The notes below the pieces were generated by a model. The model was not told the origin of the DNA. It did not search any database and saw only the letters and a program-made list of their open reading frames with translations. Shown here piece by piece: positions 1 to 7,455 of a stretch of DNA of 64,000 bases. Every line of letters starts with the position of its first letter. Within the stretch, counting starts at the first letter, position 1. Made by a program: the position numbers and the translations under genes. This DNA comes from Microvirga sp052115485 (GTDB lineage Bacteria > Pseudomonadota > Alphaproteobacteria > Rhizobiales > Beijerinckiaceae): the NCBI RefSeq assembly GCF_052115485.1, contig NZ_JBFRGU010000001.1, positions 558,001-622,000 on the forward strand, in the 5' to 3' direction.

Positions 1-549
1 GAACGTGGCGCCGCGTCGCGCGCCCTGACGCTCGCCCTCGAAGATAGAGCGCGACAACCTGTCGATGCGCTTTCCGACCAGCCCGAGAATTTCGGCGGCG
101 CGGTCGATGATCGTCTCGATCAAGCCGTCGAGCACCGCTTCCGGCTGATGGCCACACCCGCCCGGCCTGACCGCCCGCGCCATGAACATGGAAAAGGAGC
201 GCGGCTCGTCGTAGCGCACGGTGATCAGCGCCTTTTCCGTCAGAATGAAAGACACGTCCGCGAGTCTCGGCTGATCGGTATCGGAACTGCACAGGACGCG
301 GGCGGTCATGTAGCGCGCGCCCTTCTCATGATAGAGAATTTCGGACGGCTCGATATCCGCCATTTCCTCGCGCGTCGGGATCTCGATGCCGAGATATTGC
401 TCGACCAGCCGCTCTTCTTCCACAGTCGGTTCGATCAGGTCGATCCACAGGGCATCTTGAGGAATGTCTTCACCCGGCCGCCAGATGTGGCGGTCTAAGG
501 CCTCGTCCGTGGCCTGCGCCCGTTCGGCCGGTTTATGGATGAGAATCAT
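1..549 (-). CDS. corA: CorA-family divalent cation (Mg2+/Co2+) channel, N-terminal part, cut by window edge
   Basis: A 183-codon open frame begins with ATG at 549 and runs off the left edge, so only the cytoplasmic N-terminal domain is visible. The translation starts MILIHKPAERAQ and contains the LWIDLIEPTVEEE segment typical of CorA proteins, followed by an acidic IPTREEMADIEPSE stretch and the YMTARVL and LITVRYDEPRSF beta strands of the CorA cytoplasmic funnel. The long alpha-helical region begins near residue 140 (AVLDGLIETIIDRAAEILG). The two membrane helices and the GMN selectivity motif lie outside the window, so transport itself cannot be confirmed here. CorA proteins form pentameric inner-membrane channels for Mg2+, Co2+ or Ni2+. 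The gene lies 44 bp downstream of the SDR gene on the same strand and could be cotranscribed with it. Family assignment is fairly sure; ion specificity is not known. Confidence 0.85.
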   Translation of the reverse strand, partial: MILIHKPAERAQATDEALDRHIWRPGEDIPQDALWIDLIEPTVEEERLVEQYLGIEIPTREEMADIEPSEILYHEKGARYMTARVLCSSDTDQPRLADVSFILTEKALITVRYDEPRSFSMFMARAVRPGGCGHQPEAVLDGLIETIIDRAAEILGLVGKRIDRLSRSIFEGERQGARRGATF

Positions 550-593
550 GACAATCTCCAAAGAGCCTGCTCGGAGAATGTTGTAGCGGTAAG

Positions 594-1445
594 TTACGAC
601 GATTGGGAGGGCGGTTTTGAATCGTCCGGCACAAAGAAGTCGGGCATGAGCCGGACCGAGGGATCGACCCGGTACTTCTCGAAATCGGTCACGCCCTCGG
701 CCGCCAGGAAAGTGTCGTCGATCAGGAACTGCCCCGTGAATTCCCGGGACGGCTTCAGGAAAATGGCATGAGCGGCATCGGCCAGGATCTCCGGCGTCCG
801 GCTCGCCTGCACGATCCGGTCTCCACCGAGAAGGTTCTGAACGGCGCTCGTGGCAATGGTCGTGCGCGGCCAGAGCGCGTTGACGGCAATGCCCTTCCCC
901 CGCAACTCGCCGGCAAGGCCCAACACGCACAGGCTCATGCCGTATTTTGCGAGCGAATAGGCCAGATGCGGCGCGAACCACTTTTCCTTGAAGTCGAGCG
1001 GCGGCGAGAGCATCAGAATATGTGGATTCGCCGCCTTTTCCAGATGCGGGATCGCATATTTCGAGACCATGTAGGTGCCGCGCGTGTTGATCTGATGCAT
1101 CAGATCGAAGCGCTTCATGTCGGTTTGGGGTGTATTGGTGAGGCTGATGGCGCTCGCATTGTTCACCACAATATCGAGACTGCCGAAGGTTTCGACGGCA
1201 TTCGCGATAGCACCCTTCACCGCCTCTTCGTCGCGCACATCGACGAGAAGCGGAAGTGCATTGCCGCCGGCCGCTTCGATTTCCTCTGCCGCCGTGTAGA
1301 TCGTGCCCGGCAGTTTCGGATGCGGCTCGGCCGTCTTCGCCGCGATCACCACATTCGCGCCGTCCTTTGCCGCGCGAAGGCCGATGGCGAGACCGATGCC
1401 GCGTGAAGCACCGGTGATGAAGATCGTCTTTCCTTGAAGGTTCAT
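594..1445 (-). CDS. Short-chain dehydrogenase/reductase, HSDL2-like
   Basis: This 283-residue protein is a classical-fold NAD(P)-dependent oxidoreductase. Visible are the cofactor motif TGASRGIG (residues 11-18), the structural NNAS motif (95-98), and the catalytic Ser147, Tyr163 and Lys167 in LSPP and YSLAK. The insert after the second strand (KTAEPHPKLPGTIYTAAEEIE) and the ALWPRTTIAT segment are characteristic of the hydroxysteroid dehydrogenase-like 2 (HSDL2) group, whose bacterial members are mostly uncharacterised and often lie near fatty-acid oxidation genes. The ATG lies only 4 bp after the stop of the acyl-CoA dehydrogenase gene, so the two are almost certainly one transcription unit, and a role in acyl or fatty-acid derivative metabolism is inferred from this. 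The substrate is unknown. Confidence 0.85.
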   Translation of the reverse strand: MNLQGKTIFITGASRGIGLAIGLRAAKDGANVVIAAKTAEPHPKLPGTIYTAAEEIEAAGGNALPLLVDVRDEEAVKGAIANAVETFGSLDIVVNNASAISLTNTPQTDMKRFDLMHQINTRGTYMVSKYAIPHLEKAANPHILMLSPPLDFKEKWFAPHLAYSLAKYGMSLCVLGLAGELRGKGIAVNALWPRTTIATSAVQNLLGGDRIVQASRTPEILADAAHAIFLKPSREFTGQFLIDDTFLAAEGVTDFEKYRVDPSVRLMPDFFVPDDSKPPSQSS

Positions 1446-1449
1446 GACA

Positions 1450-3225
1450 TCAGCTCGCTAGCGCCAAAGAGGCATCGTTCACGAAGCCGGATCCACCGAG
1501 CACTTTCTCTTCCAGAGACTTTGCTTCGACAACGATGTTCTCCGCAAAAAAACGACAGAGCGCGATGCGTCCGTGGTGCGCTGGATTCTCGTCGCCGCTC
1601 TTCAGCATGTGGTTGGAGACAAGCGCCGCATCGGCGAGAGCAACGCCGCCCTGCGCCAACCCGAAAAGCCGCAAATACGGCGTCGCACCAGCCAGCGCAT
1701 CGTTCGGAGCATTGGCGGAACCGGCCTTCAGCAAATAACTTGTCGCGCGATCCAAGCTTTCGACGGCATCGCGCAGACGCGCCGTCGTCGCACCGAATGC
1801 GGGCGTCGCGTCCTTCAGTAACCGCGTCACCGTTGCGCGCATGGAGGCGATCTGCGCGCGTACGGTCTCGCCATTGGAAAGCGGCAATTTGCGCATGACG
1901 AGATCAATGGCCTGAATGCCATTGGTACCTTCATAAATCGGCAGAATTCGCGCGTCGCGCAAATGTTGCGCTGCGCCCGTTTCCTCGATGAACCCCATGC
2001 CGCCATGAACCTGAATTCCAAGAGACGCCACATCGACGGCGGCGTCGGTGGAAAACGCCTTCGCAACGGGTGTCAGCAGCGATGCCTGTTCGTTCGCACG
2101 TGCGCGATGACCGGCATCCTCCGCACGATGCGAACGGTCGATGGCCGCCGCCGTCAAAAAGCAGATCGAGCGCGCTGCGGCGGTCAGAACCTTCATGGTG
2201 AGCAGATTGCGCTGCACATCGGGATGTTCGATGATCGGGCTCATCTCGGTTGCGCCCACCGCGCGCCCTTGACGTCGATCCCTCGCATAGCCAAGCGCCT
2301 GCTGATAGGCACGCTCTGCCAGGGCGACACCCTGAATACCTACGGCAAGCCGCGCATTGTTCATCATCGTGAACATGCAGGCGAGCCCGCGATTTTCTTC
2401 GCCCACAAGCCAACCGATGGCGCCGCCGTGATCGCCGAAAATCATGGTGCAGGTGGGCGAGCCATGAATGCCGAGCTTGTGTTCGAGACCGCTGCAACGC
2501 AGATCGTTGCGCGTGCCATCGGGCAGGATTTTCGGGACGAGAAACAGCGATATACCGCGCGTTCCGGCAGGAGCATCGGGCAGACGCGCGAGGACGAGAT
2601 GGACGATATTGTCCGTCAGATCGTGCTCGCCATACGTGATGAAGATTTTTTGGCCCGAGATCCTGTAGGTACCGTCACCAACGCGCTCGGCCCGCGTGCG
2701 AAGTGCACCGAGATCCGACCCCGCCTGCGGTTCGGTGAGATTCATCGTCGCGGTCCACTCGCCCGTGACGAGCTTTTCGAGATAGCGCCCTTTCAGCTCC
2801 TCGGAACCATGCGTGACGAGTGCCTCAATGCTGCCCATGGTGAGGATCGGCCCGATGCCGAAAGCGGCGCAAGCGGAATTCCAGATTTCGACGCAACCGG
2901 AATTGAGCAGCGTCGGCAACCCCTGACCGCCATATTCCGTCGGGCCGGTGATCGAACTCCAACCGACCTCGGTCCAGGCCTTGTAGGTTTCCTTCCAACC
3001 CGGCGCCGTGGTCACGACTCCATCGCGCAGTTGCGCGCCGTGCATATCGCCAACTCGATTGAGCGGTCCGATGATATCGCTTCCGAAGCGTCCCGCCTCC
3101 TCGATCACGGCAACAGCGAGATCCGGGCTCAGATCGCCATAAAGCCCCTCCTCGGCCGCTCGGTCGAGACCTGCCACATGCCGCATGATAAAGAGGATGT
3201 CGGCGACTGGAGCGCGATAGCTCAT
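1450..3225 (-). CDS. Acyl-CoA dehydrogenase, long form (about 590 residues)
   Basis: The product is a 591-residue FAD-dependent acyl-CoA dehydrogenase, which makes the trans-2,3 double bond in the first step of fatty-acid or branched/aryl acyl-CoA degradation and passes electrons to ETF. The FAD-binding strand MNLTEPQAGSD (161-171) is present, as is the catalytic-base loop ILPIYEGTNGIQA with Glu432. It starts MSYRAPVADILF, a conserved opening of the longer acyl-CoA dehydrogenase subfamily that has an extra C-terminal domain after about residue 460. The HSDL2-like SDR gene follows directly, and the ETF-ubiquinone oxidoreductase that would receive its electrons is encoded at 31153-32817. Chain-length preference cannot be read from the sequence. 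It is divergently arranged from tsaC, with about 120 bp between them. Confidence 0.93.
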   Translation of the reverse strand: MSYRAPVADILFIMRHVAGLDRAAEEGLYGDLSPDLAVAVIEEAGRFGSDIIGPLNRVGDMHGAQLRDGVVTTAPGWKETYKAWTEVGWSSITGPTEYGGQGLPTLLNSGCVEIWNSACAAFGIGPILTMGSIEALVTHGSEELKGRYLEKLVTGEWTATMNLTEPQAGSDLGALRTRAERVGDGTYRISGQKIFITYGEHDLTDNIVHLVLARLPDAPAGTRGISLFLVPKILPDGTRNDLRCSGLEHKLGIHGSPTCTMIFGDHGGAIGWLVGEENRGLACMFTMMNNARLAVGIQGVALAERAYQQALGYARDRRQGRAVGATEMSPIIEHPDVQRNLLTMKVLTAAARSICFLTAAAIDRSHRAEDAGHRARANEQASLLTPVAKAFSTDAAVDVASLGIQVHGGMGFIEETGAAQHLRDARILPIYEGTNGIQAIDLVMRKLPLSNGETVRAQIASMRATVTRLLKDATPAFGATTARLRDAVESLDRATSYLLKAGSANAPNDALAGATPYLRLFGLAQGGVALADAALVSNHMLKSGDENPAHHGRIALCRFFAENIVVEAKSLEEKVLGGSGFVNDASLALAS

Positions 3226-3349
3226 CGATCCCTCCCGGAATCAGGGGATTATCCGTTGTTGACGCGTGGCGACGCGCGGTTAAACCCGTCTCGGCAAAGT
3301 CCGGCTGCCGACGAGCGAGGATAGTTTAGGCGTGAACGATCAGGGGTCA

Positions 3350-4321
3350 ATGGCTCAAACCGAGCTTCTCCAGGCCGACGAAGCCGGGATCGCGCGCGCC
3401 GCGGCGATCCTGCGCGAGGGCGGCCTCGTGGCGTTCCCGACCGAGACGGTGTACGGGCTGGGCGCCGATGCAACCAATGCCGATGCCGTCGCGGGAATCT
3501 ATGCTGCCAAGGAGCGCCCGAGCTTCAACCCGCTGATTGCCCATGTGGCGGATTTTGAGGCTGCCCAGATCCAGGGCATCTTCGATGAGACGGCCAGAAC
3601 GCTGGCCGAGGCTTTCTGGCCGGGTCCGCTCACCCTCGTTGTGCCGGTGGCCAAGACCTGCACCGTGTCGGACCTCGCCCGTGCAGGTCTCGACAGCGTG
3701 GGCCTACGCGTGCCGGCTCACCCTCTGGCACACGCGCTCCTCATCGAAGCCAGCCGCCCCATCGCCGCTCCTTCCGCCAACCGATCAGGGCGTGTAAGCC
3801 CGACCAATGCCGACCATGTTTTGAGCGATCTCGACAGGCGCATCGATGCCGTTCTGGATGGCGGAAGCACGCAAGTCGGTGTGGAATCGACCATCATCGC
3901 CTGTCTCGGCGACGCGCCTCGCCTGCTCCGCCCCGGTGGCGTGCCGCGCGAAGCAGTTGAAGAATTGATCGGAAGGAAGCTCGAGGCGACCTCGGCGGAG
4001 GCGGAAAATCCCCTCGCACCGGGAATGCTTGCCTCCCACTACGCGCCGCATGCGCGGGTAAGGCTCAACGCGACGCTGATCGAACGGGGCGAAGCCGCCC
4101 TGCTGTTTGGAGGCAGCGTTCCGAGCGGCCTCGATGGCGCAAGGGCCGCTTTGAACTTAAGCGAAAACGGCGACCCCAAGGAGGCCGCCGCTCATCTCTT
4201 CTCGTACTTAAGACAACTCGACGCCTCGGGAGCTGCCGTGATCGCCGTCGCACCCGTTCCCGAAACAGGCCTTGGAGAGGCCATCAACGACCGCCTGAAA
4301 CGGGCTGCGGCGGAGCGGTAA
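3350..4321 (+). CDS. tsaC: L-threonylcarbamoyladenylate synthase (TsaC/Sua5 type)
   Basis: The enzyme condenses threonine, bicarbonate and ATP into threonylcarbamoyl-AMP, the donor for the t6A37 modification of ANN-decoding tRNAs. The YrdC-type core is clear: GGLVAFPTETVYGLGADATN (residues 24-43), the substrate-binding KERPSFNPL (54-62), and SANRSGRVSPT. After about residue 215 a linker containing PLAPGMLASHYAPHA leads into the extra Sua5 domain, so this is the long Sua5 form (323 residues) rather than the short TsaC. The start is uncertain: I chose ATG 3350, but an in-frame GTG at 3332 would add six residues. The gene ends opposite the convergent wrbA copy, with a palindromic repeat between them. 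Confidence 0.93.
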   Translation: MAQTELLQADEAGIARAAAILREGGLVAFPTETVYGLGADATNADAVAGIYAAKERPSFNPLIAHVADFEAAQIQGIFDETARTLAEAFWPGPLTLVVPVAKTCTVSDLARAGLDSVGLRVPAHPLAHALLIEASRPIAAPSANRSGRVSPTNADHVLSDLDRRIDAVLDGGSTQVGVESTIIACLGDAPRLLRPGGVPREAVEELIGRKLEATSAEAENPLAPGMLASHYAPHARVRLNATLIERGEAALLFGGSVPSGLDGARAALNLSENGDPKEAAAHLFSYLRQLDASGAAVIAVAPVPETGLGEAINDRLKRAAAER

Positions 4322-4362
4322 TTGCATGCTCGTTGGAGCACGCTATTACCGTTCTCGTGATC

Positions 4363-4470
4363 AAAAGCATGATCAGAACAAGTGGCAACCGGTTGTTCGC
4401 CCGGATCATGCGGCCTCAAAGAAGAATCTAAAGTTGATCATGTTTCAATCTGAAACGATCAAACTCTAGA
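4363..4470. repeat. Interspersed palindromic repeat, family 1 (copy A), between convergent genes
   Basis: The 5' half reads AGCATGATC, AAGTGG, CCGGTT, CGGATCATGCGG and the 3' half ends in a hairpin whose right arm is GAAACGATCAAACTCTAG. Near copies occur at 7351-7446 and 28810-28887, with the 5' half alone at 55381-55446. This copy fills the gap between the 3' ends of tsaC and the downstream wrbA, so it may act as a bidirectional terminator. Similar 'GCATGATCCGG' intergenic repeats are common in Rhizobiales genomes. Confidence 0.8.
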
Positions 4471-4473
4471 AGC

Positions 4474-5205
4474 TTACGTAGGGAACAGTTCGAGCGCAGC
4501 ACTCGCGGCGTAAACCGGACGTGCTGTTGTCCTGGAGGAAGGCTTCGCGCGCGGCGTCGCGACTTTTGCGGAGACTTGCCGAGGCCGCCGGTGGTAAACC
4601 GGGTTTTGTGCAGCCAATTTCGCCGCGATCTGAGCAACATGCCGACCCTGGAACCGGGCGCCGTCGAGTTCGACCTGACTCGGCTGGCGGGAGCCGTCGC
4701 TGCCAGTGATGGTCGTCGCGCCATAGGGCGAGCAACCCAACACCTCATCGATGCCCATCTGTCCCTGGAAGCTGTAAGGCAGACCAACGGGTACCATGCC
4801 GTGATGCATCAGGACGGTGAGGAAAGAAAGGATGGTGGCTTCCTGGCCGCCATGTTGCGAACCGCTGGAGGAAAAGACCGCACCGACTTTGCCGACCAGC
4901 TTACCCTGCATCCAAAGGCTGCTGGTCCGGTCAAGAAAGTTCTTCATCTGCGACGACATCATGCCGAAGTAGGTCGGAGTGCCGAAGATAATGGCATCGT
5001 AATCGGCAAGCTCTTCGACGGTCGCGACCGGGACATTATGGTGGAGTTTGCAATGCGATCGCGAAGGCGCATCCTCTGACATGAGCTCCGGGACGCATTT
5101 CACTGCGACCTGAGCCCCTGTCTCACGGACCCCTTCCGCCACGGCATCCGCCATCTGCTCGATGTGCCCCCAGGATGAATAATAAAGAACCAAAACTTTT
5201 GTCAT
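4474..5205 (-). CDS. wrbA: NAD(P)H:quinone oxidoreductase WrbA (copy 1, with C-terminal extension)
   Basis: This is a flavodoxin-like FMN protein that reduces quinones by two electrons, limiting semiquinone radicals. The FMN loop TKVLVLYYSSWGHIEQMA, the PTYFGMMSSQMKNFLD segment and SGSQHGGQE identify WrbA. I start it at ATG 5205 (MTKVLV) because WrbA proteins begin there; the open frame extends upstream only as an unconserved MTALVEGQH. The normal protein is about 199 residues and the second copy here ends KLAAK-stop, but this copy reads on past KLAAQ for about 45 basic, Pro/Thr-rich residues (NPVYHRRPRQ... ELFPT). The simplest explanation is loss of the ancestral stop codon. It lies in tandem with the intact copy at 5717-6319, with a decayed copy between. 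Confidence 0.9.
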   Translation of the reverse strand: MTKVLVLYYSSWGHIEQMADAVAEGVRETGAQVAVKCVPELMSEDAPSRSHCKLHHNVPVATVEELADYDAIIFGTPTYFGMMSSQMKNFLDRTSSLWMQGKLVGKVGAVFSSSGSQHGGQEATILSFLTVLMHHGMVPVGLPYSFQGQMGIDEVLGCSPYGATTITGSDGSRQPSQVELDGARFQGRHVAQIAAKLAAQNPVYHRRPRQVSAKVATPRAKPSSRTTARPVYAASAALELFPT

Positions 5206-5279
5206 GTGCTGCCCCTCTACCAATGCTGTCACAGGATCTTGGCCCCCAGGCGCACGCCCCGTTAACAGATTGTTTACAA

Positions 5280-5299
5280 ATGAACGTTATCTCGTTCAT
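5280..5299. promoter_or_regulatory. Perfect inverted repeat upstream of wrbA copy 1 (candidate operator)
   Basis: The sequence ATGAACG-TTATCT-CGTTCAT has perfect 7-bp arms and sits about 75 bp upstream of the wrbA copy 1 ATG. Symmetry, spacing and position suit a repressor dimer site. The cognate regulator is unknown. Confidence 0.35.
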
Positions 5300-5471
5300 G
5301 ACGTTGCGCTACCGGTAAAAACGCAAGCGACACTTGAAATATTGCAACAACGTTTCACTTTCCCGCAGAGACGTCGCAGACCATGAAATTATATATGTAT
5401 TTCAATGAGATATGGCATCAGACCGAAGGCTGAATCTCACCTTTCAAGGGTATTCAGGGTTTTTGCTATCA

Positions 5472-5646
5472 GGTCCGACACCGTCGAAAGGCTCGTTTGA
5501 TAGGAGCCCGTCAGCCACGGCAACGGTGCCCATGCCGCAGAGCGAGCAGCCCTTCATTTTCGTCGATACCCATCTGCCGCTGGAAAAATTACGGCAGGCC
5601 AACGATGACGAAAATCGAAAGGGAGCCTCGGACTGAAGACCGAAAC
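5472..5646 (-). pseudogene. Decayed internal fragment of a third wrbA copy
   Basis: No open frame survives, but reading the minus strand across frames gives FVIVGLP-stop-FFQRQMGIDE and then, shifted by one base, GCSLCGMGTVAVADG. These line up with the intact neighbours' FVVVGLPYAFQGQMGVSE and GCSPYGATTITGSDG. Just upstream, VSVFS resembles the GSVFTSS of copy 2, with the intervening segment deleted. The relic corresponds to roughly residues 95-170 of WrbA, with at least one stop, one frameshift and one deletion. It lies between two intact copies in the same orientation, so the locus was once a tandem array of three. The rest of 5206-5716 shows nothing else that I can support apart from the palindrome at 5280-5299. 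Confidence 0.7.
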
Positions 5647-5716
5647 TACCCCTTTCCGGCGCCTCTCCCAAGAAGACGCCGCCGAAAAGTCTTTTCAGAC
5701 CGTTTATATGATCAGC

Positions 5717-6319
5717 TTACTTCGCAGCGAGCTTGGTCGCGATCTGGGCGACGTGCTTGCCTTGATAACGAGCACCTTCGAGTTCAACCTTGCTAGGTTG
5801 ACGCGAACCGTCCGCTGCCGCGATGGTGGATGCGCCATACGGCGAGTTGCCCATGACTTCGCTGACACCCATCTGGCCCTGGAAGGCATAAGGCAACCCG
5901 ACGACCACGAAGCCCAGATGCAACAGCACTGGAACGGTCGTGAGAATGGTCGATTCCTGGCCGCCATGCTGTGTCGCGGACGACGTGAAGACCGAGCCGA
6001 CCTTGCCGACCAGGCTTCCATTGGCCCATAGAGCGCCGGTCTGATCGAGGAAGTTCTTCATCTGCGCGGTCATGTTACCGAAGCGTGTCGGCGTGCCGAT
6101 AAGGATGGCATCATATTCCGGCAGCTCATTGACCGTCGCAATCGGCGCCTTCTGATCGAGCTTGTAGTGCGCACTCTTCGCGACATCCTCCGGAACCAGC
6201 TCGGGAACGCGTTTCACCACGACCTCCGCACCTGCCTCGCGCGCGCCCTCGGCAACAGCATAGGCCATCTGCTCGATGTGGCCCCAGGTGGAATAATAAA
6301 GAACAAGAACTTTAGCCAT
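5717..6319 (-). CDS. wrbA: NAD(P)H:quinone oxidoreductase WrbA (copy 2)
   Basis: A full-length 200-residue WrbA flavoprotein that reduces quinones with NAD(P)H using FMN. It starts MAKVLVLYYSTWGHIEQMA (FMN-phosphate loop), contains PTRFGNMTAQMKNFLDQTG and SATQHGGQESTIL, and ends ATKLAAK, the usual WrbA C-terminus. It is clearly paralogous to the copy at 4474-5205. The gene is divergent from the LysR regulator at 6444, and the 124-bp intergenic region carries a TTAG-N6-CTAA dyad that may be the LysR site. Control by that regulator is inferred from the divergent arrangement, which is typical for LysR genes and their targets. Confidence 0.96.
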   Translation of the reverse strand: MAKVLVLYYSTWGHIEQMAYAVAEGAREAGAEVVVKRVPELVPEDVAKSAHYKLDQKAPIATVNELPEYDAILIGTPTRFGNMTAQMKNFLDQTGALWANGSLVGKVGSVFTSSATQHGGQESTILTTVPVLLHLGFVVVGLPYAFQGQMGVSEVMGNSPYGASTIAAADGSRQPSKVELEGARYQGKHVAQIATKLAAK

Positions 6320-6370
6320 GTGATCTCCAATCGTGCCGTATGTCCCTGAGGGGAGCGATGCGCCTTCACG

Positions 6371-6384
6371 TTAGGAAACGCTAA
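6371..6384. promoter_or_regulatory. Candidate LysR binding dyad between wrbA and lysR
   Basis: TTAG-GAAACG-CTAA is an interrupted palindrome lying between divergent wrbA and lysR-family starts. LysR regulators typically bind short dyads with A/T at the ends in such shared promoter regions. The assignment rests on location and symmetry only. Confidence 0.35.
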
Positions 6385-6443
6385 TCTTTCCCTTCTGCAA
6401 ATTAAATGGTAGCCTCGCAGGAATATATTTGCGCGGATGCAAG

Positions 6444-7352
6444 ATGACCCGGTTTCCAAATCTCGCTTGGGACGATTTCCGGCTCGTGAAAGTAATCGCC
6501 GAGGCCAATGGCCTGACCGGCGCGGCGGAGCGGCTGAGCGTCAATCACTCGACGATCTTTCGCCGCCTCGGCCAAATGGAGGAAGGTCTCGGCGTCAAGC
6601 TCTTCGAGCGCTACCGCACGGGCTATGTGCTGACCCCCGCCGGCGAGGAGATGACCGCCCTCGCCGAGCAGATGGAGGAGAATGTCGCCACCTTCGCCCG
6701 TAAGCTCGCGGGGCAGGCCGTCGCTCCCGCTGGAGAGTTGCGGGTAACAACGAACGACAGCCTTCTCGTCCACCTCCTGACACCGCTCTTTGCGCGGTTC
6801 AGCAAGACCTATCCCGATTTGCGACTGGATGTGGTTCTCGCCAACCAGGCTCTCAATCTCTCGAAACGAGACGCCGACGTGGCGATCAGGGCGACCGATA
6901 CGCCTCCCGAGACGCTGGTCGGGCGCCGCGTGGCCACTATCGCGTGGGCTGTCTATGGACGCAAAGTCGATTTCCCGCATCCGGATCGTGTCGATCTCTC
7001 GATGCTGTATGACCGGGCATGGGTAACGCTCGGAGACAATCTCGCGAATCTCAAGGCGGCACGCTTCGTACGCGAACACGTGGTTCCGGAGAAGATCGCC
7101 TACAAGGTCAATACGGTCCTCGGCCTGTCCGAAGCGGTTGAAGAAGGTGTCGGCATTGGTCCGTTACCCTGCTTCATCGCGAACGCAAGCCCGGACCTCG
7201 TCCGCCTCACGCCACCGGAGCCCGAATTTTCAGCAGGCCTCTGGCTTCTGACCCATCCCGACTTGCGTCAATCGGCGCGCGTTCGCGTCTTCATGGATTT
7301 CATGGCAACCGAAATCACCAAGCAGCGCCGCACCATCGAGGGCACCGTCTAG
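6444..7352 (+). CDS. LysR-family transcriptional regulator, divergent from wrbA
   Basis: A 302-residue LysR protein with an N-terminal winged helix-turn-helix (WDDFRLVKVIAEANGLTGAAERLSVNHSTIFRRLGQMEEGLGVKLFER in two readable halves, residues 9-55) and a substrate-binding domain from about residue 90. The HTH has the variant SVNHSTIFRRLGQME seen in the subgroup of LysR proteins next to redox and transporter genes. I prefer ATG 6444 (MTRFPNLAWDDF); a TTG at 6429 is also in frame. Its 3' end faces the MFS gene across a family-1 palindromic repeat. The likely target is the divergent wrbA; the effector is unknown. Confidence 0.9.
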   Translation: MTRFPNLAWDDFRLVKVIAEANGLTGAAERLSVNHSTIFRRLGQMEEGLGVKLFERYRTGYVLTPAGEEMTALAEQMEENVATFARKLAGQAVAPAGELRVTTNDSLLVHLLTPLFARFSKTYPDLRLDVVLANQALNLSKRDADVAIRATDTPPETLVGRRVATIAWAVYGRKVDFPHPDRVDLSMLYDRAWVTLGDNLANLKAARFVREHVVPEKIAYKVNTVLGLSEAVEEGVGIGPLPCFIANASPDLVRLTPPEPEFSAGLWLLTHPDLRQSARVRVFMDFMATEITKQRRTIEGTV

Positions 7353-7446
7353 AAGCATGATCAGAGCCAGTGGAAACCGCTTGTTCGCCCGGATCATGCG
7401 GCGTCGAAAGAATCGAGAGTTTCAATCTAAAACGATCAAACTCTAG
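7351..7446. repeat. Interspersed palindromic repeat, family 1 (copy B), between convergent genes
   Basis: This copy has the same architecture as 4363-4470: AGCATGATCAGAGCCAGTGG, CCGGATCATGCGG and a hairpin built from GAGAGTTT and AAACGATCAAACTCT. It lies exactly between the stops of the LysR gene and the MFS gene, overlapping the LysR stop by 2 bp. The position again suits a bidirectional terminator. Confidence 0.8.
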
Positions 7447-7455
7447 CGACGCCGT

